Assembly: GCA_937890825.1 (NCBI GenBank)
Contig: CALADS010000080.1
Coordinates: forward strand, 1-64,000
Direction of reading: 5' to 3'
Source of the DNA: an uncultured Bacteroides sp.
Lineage (GTDB): Bacteria; Bacteroidota; Bacteroidia; Bacteroidales; Bacteroidaceae
Length of the DNA stretch: 64,000 nucleotides
Every line of letters begins with the position of its first letter. The first letter of the stretch is position 1. The notes below the pieces were generated by a model. That model was not told where the DNA came from and did not search any database. It was given only the letters and a program-made list of their open reading frames with translations. The position numbers and the translations under genes are program-made. Below are positions 27,295 through 35,553 of this stretch, piece after piece.

Positions 27295-28482
27295 ATGTAC
27301 GGTAAAATGCAAGAACATCTCAGCAAGACCCTTGCTGAAATCAAAGAGGCTGGTCTTTATAAGGAAGAACGCCTCATAGAAAGCGCTCAACAAGCAGCTA
27401 TCACTGTAAAAGGAAAGACAGTGCTCAATTTCTGTGCCAACAATTATCTGGGACTGTCCAATCATCCCCGACTGATTAAAGCAGCACAAGAGATTATGAA
27501 TCGCCGCGGCTACGGTATGTCATCAGTACGCTTCATTTGTGGCACGCAAGACATCCATAAAGAACTGGAAGCAGCCATCTCTGACTATTTCCACACGGAA
27601 GACACCATTCTGTATGCAGCTTGCTTCGATGCCAATGGCGGTGTGTTCGAACCGCTCTTCACCGAAGAAGATGCCATCATCTCGGACTCGCTGAACCATG
27701 CCTCCATCATCGACGGTGTGCGTCTGTGTAAAGCCAAGCGTTACCGCTATGCCAATGCCGACATGGCCGATTTGGAAAGATGCCTGCAGGAAGCACAGGC
27801 TCAACGATTCCGCATCGTAGTAACCGACGGTGTGTTCTCGATGGACGGTAACGTAGCACCAATGGACCAGATTTGCGACTTGGCCGAGAAATACGATGCT
27901 CTGGTAATGGTAGACGAATCGCACTCTGCCGGTGTAGTGGGTGCTACCGGACACGGTGTAAGCGAGCTTTACAATACCTACGGACGCGTAGACATCTATA
28001 CCGGCACGCTGGGTAAGGCCTTCGGCGGTGCCATGGGTGGCTTCACCACCGGCCGTAAGGAAATCATCGACCTGCTTCGTCAGCGCAGCCGTCCGTATCT
28101 GTTCTCTAATTCCGTGGCTCCAGCCGTTATTGGTGCCAGCCTGGAAGTATTCAAGATGCTGAAGGAAAGTACCGCTATTCACGACAAGTTGGTGGAAAAC
28201 GTCAACTATTTCCGCGACAAGATGACTGCTGCCGGATTCGACATCAAGCCCACACAGAGTGCCATCTGCGCCGTGATGCTCTACGATGCCAAGCTTTCAC
28301 AGGTTTACGCAGCCCGTATGCAAGAAGAAGGTATCTATGTCACAGGATTCTATTATCCGGTAGTACCGAAAGACCAGGCACGCATCCGCGTACAGATTTC
28401 CGCAGGCCACGAAAGAGAACATCTGGACCAATGTATCGCTGCCTTCATCAAGGTAGGCAAAGAATTGGGTGTATTGAAGTAA
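27295..28482 (+). CDS. kbl: Glycine C-acetyltransferase (2-amino-3-ketobutyrate CoA ligase)
   Basis: A 395-residue PLP enzyme of the alpha-oxoamine synthase family. It cleaves 2-amino-3-ketobutyrate with CoA to glycine and acetyl-CoA. The motifs FCANNYLGLSNHP, DSLNHASIIDG, VDESHSAGVVG and the PLP lysine in GTLGKAFGGAMGG are present. It is divergent from the threonine dehydrogenase gene with 194 bp between the starts, giving a complete two-step threonine catabolism module. Codon use is more biased toward common codons than in its neighbours, suggesting good expression. Confidence 0.95.
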   Translation: MYGKMQEHLSKTLAEIKEAGLYKEERLIESAQQAAITVKGKTVLNFCANNYLGLSNHPRLIKAAQEIMNRRGYGMSSVRFICGTQDIHKELEAAISDYFHTEDTILYAACFDANGGVFEPLFTEEDAIISDSLNHASIIDGVRLCKAKRYRYANADMADLERCLQEAQAQRFRIVVTDGVFSMDGNVAPMDQICDLAEKYDALVMVDESHSAGVVGATGHGVSELYNTYGRVDIYTGTLGKAFGGAMGGFTTGRKEIIDLLRQRSRPYLFSNSVAPAVIGASLEVFKMLKESTAIHDKLVENVNYFRDKMTAAGFDIKPTQSAICAVMLYDAKLSQVYAARMQEEGIYVTGFYYPVVPKDQARIRVQISAGHEREHLDQCIAAFIKVGKELGVLK

Positions 28483-28499
28483 TTTCTACGCCTATATAA

Positions 28500-28548
28500 T
28501 AAAAAAAGAGAGCGGATAGGCCACACGGACATCCGCTCTCTCTTTTTA
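28500..28548 (+). terminator. Bidirectional terminator between kbl and ferritin
   Basis: The stem AGAGAGCGGAT (28507-28517) pairs with ATCCGCTCTCT (28531-28541) with a 13-nt loop. TTTTT follows on the plus strand and seven T on the minus strand. It serves both convergent genes. Confidence 0.88.
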
Positions 28549-28566
28549 TATCCTGGAATATAACGA

Positions 28567-29052
28567 TTACTTACGTTCGCCCAACTTAGCGTCTACAAAG
28601 AATACACTTCCAGCTGTTCCAGCTTTCTTCAGCATATCCACCACACCGGCAGCAGTAGCTTCTTCTTCCACCTGCTCGCGCACAAAGCCCCAAAGGAAAT
28701 CCTGTGTAGCCTTGTCACGTTCTGCGGCAGCCACATCTACCAAGTCGTCAATCAGCTTAGACACTCTACATTCGTGTGCATATACCTGCTCGAACACTTC
28801 CAGCGGAGTACCAAATTCTACGGGTACCAGATCGATTTTATCAAGCACAGCCTTTCCTCCACGCTTAATCACGTAAGAAGCCAGTTCGCAAGCATGAGCA
28901 TGTTCTTCGAACGACTGTTTTTTCAGCCAAGCAGCCATACCGGCATAACCTTCTTTCTCCATGTAGAAAGACATAGACAGATACAAGTTTGATGACCACA
29001 TTTCAGCAGTAATCTGCGCATTAATCGCATTTTGTAATTTTTCAGTAATCAT
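28567..29052 (-). CDS. ftnA: Ferritin (non-haem iron storage)
   Basis: A 161-residue four-helix ferritin that oxidises and stores iron. Ferroxidase residues are visible in ITAEMWSSNLYL, in EKEGYAG, and in FEEHAHACELASYV, with further ligands in REQVEEEAT. I set the start at ATG 29050-29052 (MITEKLQNAINAQ); the longer open frame to 29100 would cross the likely promoter. A TATTTTTG box (complement of 29084-29091) lies about 32 bp upstream. It is monocistronic and shares a terminator with kbl. Confidence 0.94.
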   Translation of the reverse strand: MITEKLQNAINAQITAEMWSSNLYLSMSFYMEKEGYAGMAAWLKKQSFEEHAHACELASYVIKRGGKAVLDKIDLVPVEFGTPLEVFEQVYAHECRVSKLIDDLVDVAAAERDKATQDFLWGFVREQVEEEATAAGVVDMLKKAGTAGSVFFVDAKLGERK

Positions 29053-29174
29053 AATCGCATTAATTAGAAATTTGAAAACATTGCAAAAATAACAAATCAT
29101 TCCTTATTTCTGTTTTACCTTTTATTTTTTTTAAGACACAGAGGAAATCCGCCGAGAAAACTTTTCGAAAGCTA

Positions 29175-31097
29175 TTACCGTTCTTCACACTGCTTCAATG
29201 CCTCTTTGGCTGCCTGATTCAGTTCGGAGATTTTGAAAGCATCCTGCTTAAACAGCATCAGCGACCCCAGCCTGCAAGGTCTGTCAATAACAGACTCCAC
29301 ATTGATAGTAACTGATTCCTTCGCATCGGGGTGCAAGCCGGAAGCACGCACAAACTCCACCTTCTGCCATCCTTTCAGAGGAATGAATGCCAGTTCATGC
29401 TCGCCATTGTTAATGACATAGGCTTTCCACCCGTTCTTCAAGGAGATGACACGTTCTGCAATGCGTTTGCCAGGACGTTCGGGCAAAGCATAATGTCCCA
29501 ATCGCAAACGCGTATCCCTCTCTATACGAGTCACACTGTCGCACCTCAAAGTACCGTAAGGTAAAGGAGTGTCAGTCAGCCACAGTTCAAAATTCCTGTT
29601 CTTCAGCGGAGTGACTGTACGCTTCAGCGTGCCTTGTTCAAAGCCTTTCGACTCAAAATGCCGCATAGGCTCCCATTTTCCTTGCGCATTCAAAAACACG
29701 TATCCCATTGCCACCTCACCGTTCTTTCCATCGGCCTGCCAAGGAAACGTGGACGAGTAAGCCAGCCGGGAATAGCTCTCAGAAGTATACCAAGACCCCT
29801 CCTTATGGCTTACGGCACGTATCTCAGAATCTCCCAAACTAGGATAGTTCGTTATCAATACCTGAGCTTCTTCAGTCCAGCGATTATACACCTTGTCTTT
29901 TTTCATGTTTTTCCACTCTCCCTCATTCTCCACATCCGTCCAGAACCGGCAATCTTCGGGTAACAGCAAAGTGAGGAAAGCCTTCCCTAGCCAATAGACG
30001 CTACCTCTGCAACTGTATGGCTGCAAAACCGGGTCGAATGCTCCATAGAATCCTGATGTGGGTACCCCGTCGGCTGCCATAAAGTCGGGATGCTGCATAA
30101 ACTGCAAAAGAGTGGCAGAGGCTATGCGACGCATCCATCCAAAATTACAGTCTTCTCTCTGGCTCCATGCCAAGGGCGACACAGAAGCAAAACGATACAG
30201 ACAGCTGCGTCCATACATCATCATGTGTCCGTTGCGGGCAAACATGTAAGGATAACTATCAAACATTTCCTCATACTGTTTATCAAAACGCGCGGCTATA
30301 TCGGGCATGTATGTATACCCGAAATAACGCGACCAAATGCGACCATATAATTGATAAGCCCACATGGAATAATAATCATAGGCTGCATCATCGAGATACC
30401 ATCCATTACCCCGATAATCCTCGATTAGTGCAGAGGCATACTTGGCCAGCAAACTATCGTTTATCTGATACCCTCGCGTCTTGAAAAACGACATAGCGAG
30501 CACATTGAAAAAACGCCAGTTCTGCGCATAGGTAGGTCCGTCTGCATAACTCTCTATCATGGCATATAAAGAATCCCGCACATGTTTAGGAAGCGGATCG
30601 AAGAGCAAGTCGCCACAAGCAAGCAATGCTGCACTGAGACCGCCAAATTCGCATAAATCCTGCACAGGGCCGCGACGACCACGATGGGAAACATATTGGG
30701 CATTTCCCGGCTCTACAAGCATGGTCAGCTGCCTGCGATAATAATCCTTCAAGGGAATATGATTGATAACCAAGGTAGAGTCTTCGCATAGCAGCGGGGC
30801 AGCAATGAACAGCGTGCGGCACATGCCCTCCAAGGTAGCCGTACGAACTCCTCCTGCATCACGCGGATAACATACTTGACTGGTACGTTCGAAACACATC
30901 GGTGTATCCAAGTTCTTTACATGCCGAAAAGCCCCTTCGAGCAAATACTGAGCAGCTTGCTTCCAATGAGTGCGTGTCATACCCGTATAGGGGCTTCGCT
31001 GATAATCCGGATTCTCAATCTTAAAAACTCTGTTTTGCGCTTGTACAGAACAAATCAGCAGCAGTAAAGCTGCCATTAAAGTAATTTTATTTCTCAT
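29175..31097 (-). CDS. Secreted DUF2264 protein
   Basis: A 640-residue exported protein (signal peptide MRNKITLMAALLLLICSVQA). The core (about 40-420) matches the DUF2264 pattern: NPDYQRSPYTGMTRTHW, GRRGPVQDLCEFGGLS, QNWRFFNVLAM, YDYYSMWAYQLYGRIWSRYFG. It is probably an alpha/alpha-toroid fold, as in many glycan-active enzymes. The C-terminal part (about 430-620) looks beta-rich. Activity is not established. No SusC/D pair or glycosidase cluster is adjacent, so it is not part of an obvious polysaccharide locus. Confidence 0.8.
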   Translation of the reverse strand: MRNKITLMAALLLLICSVQAQNRVFKIENPDYQRSPYTGMTRTHWKQAAQYLLEGAFRHVKNLDTPMCFERTSQVCYPRDAGGVRTATLEGMCRTLFIAAPLLCEDSTLVINHIPLKDYYRRQLTMLVEPGNAQYVSHRGRRGPVQDLCEFGGLSAALLACGDLLFDPLPKHVRDSLYAMIESYADGPTYAQNWRFFNVLAMSFFKTRGYQINDSLLAKYASALIEDYRGNGWYLDDAAYDYYSMWAYQLYGRIWSRYFGYTYMPDIAARFDKQYEEMFDSYPYMFARNGHMMMYGRSCLYRFASVSPLAWSQREDCNFGWMRRIASATLLQFMQHPDFMAADGVPTSGFYGAFDPVLQPYSCRGSVYWLGKAFLTLLLPEDCRFWTDVENEGEWKNMKKDKVYNRWTEEAQVLITNYPSLGDSEIRAVSHKEGSWYTSESYSRLAYSSTFPWQADGKNGEVAMGYVFLNAQGKWEPMRHFESKGFEQGTLKRTVTPLKNRNFELWLTDTPLPYGTLRCDSVTRIERDTRLRLGHYALPERPGKRIAERVISLKNGWKAYVINNGEHELAFIPLKGWQKVEFVRASGLHPDAKESVTINVESVIDRPCRLGSLMLFKQDAFKISELNQAAKEALKQCEER

Positions 31098-31183
31098 ATT
31101 TTATTTTATATTAGATGTTATCAAGTAATTCTATCAAAAGATACAGGTGGCACTCGAAGCTATCGGCCTTGGCTCTTACCGGA

Positions 31184-31191
31184 CAAAGGTA
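31184..31191 (-). promoter_or_regulatory. -7 box for the DUF2264 gene
   Basis: TACCTTTG on the minus strand (complement of 31184-31191), giving a leader of about 85 nt. In the rest of 31098-31338 I see no gene. Confidence 0.5.
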
Positions 31192-31338
31192 TTATTTTTT
31201 ATACACCCGAAAAATATACTGAGAAACTGTTTAAAAATTATTGAAAATGGAACTTTCTTATCCCAAATTCACGTATATAATAATCCGTGCACAGACGAGA
31301 GGAAATTGGCAGAAAATGACAACACCATCGAAATGCTT

Positions 31339-32121
31339 CTAATCCTGGTGACAGAAACGGGCAAAGTCTTGCTCAAACTGTGCAAAACCGCCGGGATAGG
31401 TGGTTTCTATCAACAGCGAACTATGGCCGCCAGCCTTCTGCTGATTCAGCAAGGCAACCAGCTTTGCCAGATAATCCGCTTCCGCCTTTTCCAGCACAAA
31501 AGTCACCAAGGCATGAGAAAGGATGTAGGCATAAGATTCATCCGTATGCAGCTTTTTAAGAAAACTCCCGTCTGCATTATCCATGAACGACTTCAAATCC
31601 ACTTCACCCAGCATATACATCGTGCGGAGCCGCCCACGCTCGTAATCACCCAAAGTGTGCTTCAGTCCTTTCTTCCCCCACTCGCAATGTTCCCAATATT
31701 CCGACAAGCCCTCGTTCAGCCACCCCGGTACTCGCTGAATGGTGCGACGGGTTAAATGATGCGCCAGTTCATGAACAATAATCTTCGAACTCCTCTCCCG
31801 CCACTTCTCACGCCCCAGGATAACCACCTCTTTTCTACGGGGGATATAAAGCCCGGACACATTCAGCGAAGGCAACGCCACCTGAATGCTGTCCAGATAA
31901 TACAGAGCCGCCTGCTTTTTATCGAATACCGTCAGTTGCAAACAGGTGGTATCCTTCAAGCCCAGCCGCACATAGAACGCTACCTCTTCTGCCAAAAAAC
32001 GCTCTATCCACTCCTTTTCTTTCGCCGGAAGTTCATCGCCCGCATACGATATTTCCAACTGCTGAGCTATCATACCCTGACTGAACATCAGCATCCCCAA
32101 CAACCATCCCAAGAGTTTCAT
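31339..32121 (-). CDS. Secreted gluzincin-type zinc metalloprotease
   Basis: A 260-residue exported protein (signal peptide about 1-19). The zinc motif is HELAH (His117, Glu118, His121) followed by WLNEGLSEYWE, where Glu137 is a likely third ligand. This HExxH plus NEG(L)SEY layout is that of the peptidase MA / DUF1570-like group. Residues 20-100 are a prodomain-like region. It lies 4 bp after the LytM-like gene, so the two are probably co-translated. The substrate is unknown. Confidence 0.8.
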   Translation of the reverse strand: MKLLGWLLGMLMFSQGMIAQQLEISYAGDELPAKEKEWIERFLAEEVAFYVRLGLKDTTCLQLTVFDKKQAALYYLDSIQVALPSLNVSGLYIPRRKEVVILGREKWRERSSKIIVHELAHHLTRRTIQRVPGWLNEGLSEYWEHCEWGKKGLKHTLGDYERGRLRTMYMLGEVDLKSFMDNADGSFLKKLHTDESYAYILSHALVTFVLEKAEADYLAKLVALLNQQKAGGHSSLLIETTYPGGFAQFEQDFARFCHQD

Positions 32122-32125
32122 CTCG

Positions 32126-32956
32126 TTACTTTTTTCGTTTCAAATACTTTTTCTGTTCCCGCTTGGTCATATCCAGCATGATAAGCCCGTCGTCCACCCA
32201 TGCCGTATACATCTTCCTTTCTTCCGGCTTCACATCGCCTTCCGTTGTACGGAATACCGGCGTGAAGTGCGAATACATATAGCCTGCGGCTTTCAGTCCG
32301 CTGAATTTGTTTTTATCCAAAAAGAAGAAAGATACGGACACTCCCGTAGGGCCGGCTATGCCCACCGGCTGCCCCGTACGCACTTCTTCACCGGGAGTGA
32401 TGAAATTCTCCTGCATCACCAGATAGGCAGCAAAAGTATGGTCGGCATGGCATATCAGCAGTTGGCGGGGAATCACCGTGCGACAGGCCACTCCGCTGCG
32501 GGTGGCATAGACCGTATCGCCCGCAGCCATGCGAAACTGCAGAGTTCTGACCGACTCGCGCCTGTCGATTCTCCAGGCCGTCTGTGTGCCGCTCTTTACC
32601 GGCAAGGCATAAGGGGTATTCACCTGAAAATTCTTCGGGAAAAAGCCCCGGAAATACATAAAAGAAGTGGGGCGGTTAAAGGGATTGTCGTACGGAGATT
32701 TTTTCATCTTCTTGAAAACGGTGTTCTTACCGGGCTGCAATTCATAGGAATCATCCCCTTCCCTATACAGGTAATACGGGCAATAATCCTCGTTGTAATA
32801 ATTCAATTCCTGATTTCCTTCATTATCAGATTCCCATACCGATTTGACCACATCGTGCGGACGATCCAGTATTTTCCGGAAAGACTGTGCGCCGGCACCG
32901 GCAGAAGCCATCAGCCAGAGGGCAGACAGTAGCATAGATTGAAAGACAGTTTTCAT
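32126..32956 (-). CDS. Secreted LytM/M23-like protein lacking zinc ligands
   Basis: About 276 residues with a signal peptide (MKTVFQSMLLSALWLMASAGAGA). The region from about 125 to 210 follows the M23 (LytM) order: a GDTVYATRSGVA turn, then ICHADHTFAAYLVM, then PGEEVRTGQPVGIAGPTG. The metal-binding HxxxD, HxH and HLHF positions of active M23 peptidases are not present, so it is probably a non-catalytic LytM-like protein. I use ATG 32954-32956; a TTG six bases upstream is less likely. It is 4 bp upstream of the metalloprotease gene. Confidence 0.65.
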   Translation of the reverse strand: MKTVFQSMLLSALWLMASAGAGAQSFRKILDRPHDVVKSVWESDNEGNQELNYYNEDYCPYYLYREGDDSYELQPGKNTVFKKMKKSPYDNPFNRPTSFMYFRGFFPKNFQVNTPYALPVKSGTQTAWRIDRRESVRTLQFRMAAGDTVYATRSGVACRTVIPRQLLICHADHTFAAYLVMQENFITPGEEVRTGQPVGIAGPTGVSVSFFFLDKNKFSGLKAAGYMYSHFTPVFRTTEGDVKPEERKMYTAWVDDGLIMLDMTKREQKKYLKRKK

Positions 32957-33009
32957 AAGCAATTAGATTTATGAATGCAAAAATAATTGTTTCTCTGAAA
33001 AATAAACGT

Positions 33010-33639
33010 TCATTTTAATGTATACACCTTATGCGGCACCCGTCCCTGCGCCTGAATAATGGATTCCTCTCCCTGACTCCATCGGCGCAGCTCAGTGGTG
33101 GCGGCCGTTCGCTTCAGAGAGGTAAGCTGCATATAGGTGGCACAGTCTATCGAGGCATGCGAGTGCAGGTAATCCAGCAGCAACTGCTTCCGTTCGGCAG
33201 GCGTATAAGGACAACTGCCGGAACGGATGGTGTGGTGATAAGGAGAACGTTCCAACGACATCCAGTTGTCTATGGCACGTAGAAACTCCTTTTCGGGCAC
33301 AAACTTCACACCGCCCACTTCAATGCTGGCGGCATTGCGGCGGGTCTTCTGCTCATCGGATTCTTCGCGCTCCACGCCTTTCTTCAGAGCCAGCGTGGGA
33401 GTAAACCGTCCCAGCCCGTCTATCTTGACGGTACATCCATCGGCCATCAGCACCGCCATGCGCTCGGCCAACGTACTGAGCACACCGGTAACGGCCCCTT
33501 TAGACAGTCCGCTGGCTTTGCTGATATGCTCCAACAGTTTGTCGAAATCCACCTGCCTTACTTCAATCAGACGGGGATACAGTTTCTTCTTGCCCTCTTC
33601 ATACGAGATATTCATCTCTTGCATCACATATTTTGCCAT
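33010..33639 (-). CDS. HU-like DNA-binding protein with C-terminal extension
   Basis: A 209-residue protein. Residues about 1-125 match the Bacteroidetes HU/IHF-like (HU-HIG) form: LLEHISKASGLSKGAVTGVLSTL, VKIDGLGRFTP. Residues about 130-209 add a domain (YTPAERKQLLLDYLHSHASIDCATYMQLT, then TTELRRWSQ) that reads like a small winged helix-turn-helix. Many Bacteroides genomes carry several such proteins. Role: nucleoid or regulatory, inferred from fold only. The 384-bp region upstream is rich in repeats. Confidence 0.82.
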   Translation of the reverse strand: MAKYVMQEMNISYEEGKKKLYPRLIEVRQVDFDKLLEHISKASGLSKGAVTGVLSTLAERMAVLMADGCTVKIDGLGRFTPTLALKKGVEREESDEQKTRRNAASIEVGGVKFVPEKEFLRAIDNWMSLERSPYHHTIRSGSCPYTPAERKQLLLDYLHSHASIDCATYMQLTSLKRTAATTELRRWSQGEESIIQAQGRVPHKVYTLK

Positions 33640-33759
33640 ACTGTTTCTATATTAATGAGTGAAATACTTAGAAGTTCTTTTACATCATATTCAGAAGTAG
33701 TTATCCTGCTTCTTATTGTCTGGCAGAGTTACGAAAAAATATCAAAACATACAACCCAT

Positions 33760-33827
33760 CGGCTGAAAAACTTCCAAGAACTATGAAATAGCCTGTATTT
33801 TCACAAATAGGCGGCTGAAAAACTTCC
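33760..33827. repeat. 16-bp direct repeat pair
   Basis: CGGCTGAAAAACTTCC occurs exactly at 33760-33775 and again at 33812-33827, 52 bp apart. It lies in the intergenic stretch 33640-34023, just before the 21-bp palindromic array. I see no credible gene in this stretch. Confidence 0.85.
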
Positions 33828-33843
33828 GGAAGCTGCATGACTT

Positions 33844-33927
33844 TTATAAACGGCACCGCCGTTTATAAAAGCAGCAGCGGCGTTTATATAAACGGCATCG
33901 TCGTTTGTACAAACGGCAGTGCCGTTT
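33844..33927. repeat. Four tandem 21-bp units, each a self-complementary element
   Basis: Units start at 33844, 33865, 33886 and 33907. The core is AAACGGC-N3-GCCGTTT. The first (33848-33864) and fourth (33911-33927) are perfect 7-bp palindromes with 3-nt loops; the third has one mismatch; the second is the most diverged. Each unit is preceded by a TATA-like dinucleotide run. The array lies between the HU-like gene and the terminator of tRNA-Ser. The 21-bp period (two helical turns) suggests a protein-binding array or stacked hairpins. Confidence 0.85.
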
Positions 33928-33965
33928 ATAGTTTTCACTTGGCTTCAGAGAAGTTTATACGTATA

Positions 33966-34008
33966 TATAAAAAAATTAGGGCAGAAGTATGTTACTTCTA
34001 CCCTAATT
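33966..34008 (-). terminator. Terminator of tRNA-Ser
   Basis: On the minus strand TTAGGGTAGAAGTA pairs with TACTTCTGCCCTAA (one G-T pair) with a very short loop, followed by TTTTTTT. It lies 16 bp after the tRNA 3' end. Confidence 0.88.
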
Positions 34009-34023
34009 CTGCACTTACTGTTG

Positions 34024-34111
34024 CGGAGAGAACGAGATTCGAACTCGTGATACCCTTTTGGGGTATACACGCTTTCCAGGCGTGCCTCTTCAACCACTCG
34101 AGCACCTCTCC
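34024..34111 (-). tRNA. tRNA-Ser (anticodon GGA)
   Basis: An 88-nt gene read on the minus strand. The acceptor stem is GGAGAGG with TCTCTCC and discriminator G. The anticodon stem CACGC/GCGTG encloses CTGGAAA, so the anticodon is GGA (codons UCC/UCU). A long variable arm (TATACCCC...GGGTATC) identifies class II tRNA-Ser. The T arm contains GTTCGAATC. CCA is not encoded. Confidence 0.95.
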
Positions 34112-34126
34112 TTTTCAAAACGGCTG

Positions 34127-34158
34127 CAAAGGTAATACTTTCATCCGGATATTCCAAA
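34127..34158 (-). promoter_or_regulatory. Promoter of tRNA-Ser
   Basis: On the minus strand TTTG (complement of 34155-34158), a 20-bp spacer and TACCTTTG (complement of 34127-34134): an excellent match to the Bacteroides consensus, about 16 bp before the mature 5' end. Confidence 0.75.
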
Positions 34159-34263
34159 TTTCAAAGCAAAATTTGGTAGAAACAGACGGACACACTATAT
34201 TTGCTGTATGGATGATAGCCTATCGGCTATAGAACGGAGTATGGTTTTTAATCTAATAAAGAT

Positions 34264-35487
34264 ATGTATCGTGTAACCCTGATTCTGCTGCTGGCACTGC
34301 TGCTGCCCGACATTTACCTCTACCTGACTTACGTCACCAAGCGCACCTCCAGCTTCTGTTGGCGGACCTTGTACTGGCTTCCCAGCGCATTGCTTACGCT
34401 GACGTATGTATATTTCATCTATTTCACAGGCGGAAACGCACTGGCGCACCATCCGGAAGCCATCGGGAAGCTGGCCATTGCGGTGATGCTGCTGGCAGTA
34501 CCCAAGATAACGCTGATGCTGACTTCGCTGCTGGGCATCGCCTGCCGCGGAATAGGCAGAAGTTTGTCGTACATCGTCTGGCATACGCCTTTCAGAGAGC
34601 CGCGCAGCCCGTTCGTCATTCACCGCCGCCCCTTTACCCTGGCCGGGCTGGTGCTAGGCGTTGTCAGTTTCTTCAATATCCTGTACGGGGCCTTGGTGGG
34701 TGTCAGCCGATTCGAAGTAAAAGAGGTGACGGTGGCCCACAGCGACCTGCCACAAGGGTTCGACGGGTATCGCATAGTGCAACTGTCGGATATACACATC
34801 GGCAGTTGGCACGACAAGCCGCAAGAGATAGAGCGTATGGTGGAGCTGGTAAATGCGCAGCAAGCCGACCTGATAGTGTTTACGGGCGACCTGGTGAACC
34901 AGCAGAGTTATGAATTGAAAGGGTTCGACCACATACTGGGCCGACTGAAAGCCAAAGACGGGGTGTATTCCGTACTGGGTAATCACGACTACGGCACCTA
35001 CTATCACTGGAAGAATCCGCAGGAAGAACTCCGCAACCACCAATATCTGCTGGAAACGCAGAAAGCGATGGGATGGCGGCTGCTAAACAATGAGCACGTA
35101 GTCTTGCACCACCGGGGCGACAGCATTGCCCTTATCGGAGTGGAGAACGACGGAGAGCCGCCCTTTCCGCAACACGCCGACCTGGAGCAGGCCATGAAAG
35201 GCACAGAAGGAATGTATGGCATTCTACTGAGCCATAACCCTACGCATTGGCACCGCGAAGTGTTACCGCAATCGGATATACAGCTGATGCTGGCCGGTCA
35301 TACCCATGCCATGCAGATGGAAATGTTCGGGCGGTCGTTGTCGGCTCTGAAATATCCGGAATGGTCGGGGCTGTACCACGAGGGGCAACGGGCGCTGTAT
35401 GTCAACGTGGGCATCGGCTATGTGGGCCTGCCTTTCCGCTTCGGTGCCTGGCCGGAAATCACGGTCATCACCCTGCGAAGTAAATAA
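34264..35487 (+). CDS. Membrane-anchored metallophosphoesterase
   Basis: A 407-residue protein. The first 155 residues contain several hydrophobic helices (LILLLALLLPDIYLYL, LLTLTYVYFIYF, AIAVMLLAVPKITLMLTSLLGIA, AGLVLGVVSFFNILYGALVG). The C-terminal calcineurin-like domain carries the full metal set: SDIHIG, TGDLVN, GNHDYG, LLSHNP and AGHTHAMQ. It is related to the YkuE/YaeI group, some of which are UDP-diacylglucosamine or lipid phosphohydrolases. The substrate here is open. It is 66 bp upstream of plsC. Confidence 0.88.
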   Translation: MYRVTLILLLALLLPDIYLYLTYVTKRTSSFCWRTLYWLPSALLTLTYVYFIYFTGGNALAHHPEAIGKLAIAVMLLAVPKITLMLTSLLGIACRGIGRSLSYIVWHTPFREPRSPFVIHRRPFTLAGLVLGVVSFFNILYGALVGVSRFEVKEVTVAHSDLPQGFDGYRIVQLSDIHIGSWHDKPQEIERMVELVNAQQADLIVFTGDLVNQQSYELKGFDHILGRLKAKDGVYSVLGNHDYGTYYHWKNPQEELRNHQYLLETQKAMGWRLLNNEHVVLHHRGDSIALIGVENDGEPPFPQHADLEQAMKGTEGMYGILLSHNPTHWHREVLPQSDIQLMLAGHTHAMQMEMFGRSLSALKYPEWSGLYHEGQRALYVNVGIGYVGLPFRFGAWPEITVITLRSK

Positions 35488-35521
35488 CGGTGCATTTCCT
35501 TTCGGAATCGAATAAAAAGAC

Positions 35522-35529
35522 TAACTTTG
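35522..35529 (+). promoter_or_regulatory. -7 box for plsC
   Basis: TAACTTTG at 35522-35529, with TTTC 18 bp upstream in the -33 position, about 25 bp before the start codon at 35554. Confidence 0.55.
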
Positions 35530-35553
35530 CCGCCGACTAAAAAATACATTTCC

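Larger units (their letters stand above)
33640..34023. other. 384-bp gene-free, repeat-rich interval
   Basis: Between the HU-like gene start and tRNA-Ser. It holds the 16-bp direct repeat pair, the 21-bp palindromic array and the tRNA terminator. Two open frames cross it (33655-33786 and 33837-34232) but neither is convincing. Confidence 0.75.

Noticed and set aside
33655..33786. 43-residue open frame divergent from the HU-like gene
   Set aside because: It has no clear promoter or ribosome site, and its 3' half is the duplicated 16-bp repeat. Not distinguishable from chance.
33837..34232. 131-residue open frame with heptapeptide repeats on the plus strand
   Set aside because: It reads antisense through tRNA-Ser and its terminator; the repetitive peptide comes from the 21-bp DNA repeat.
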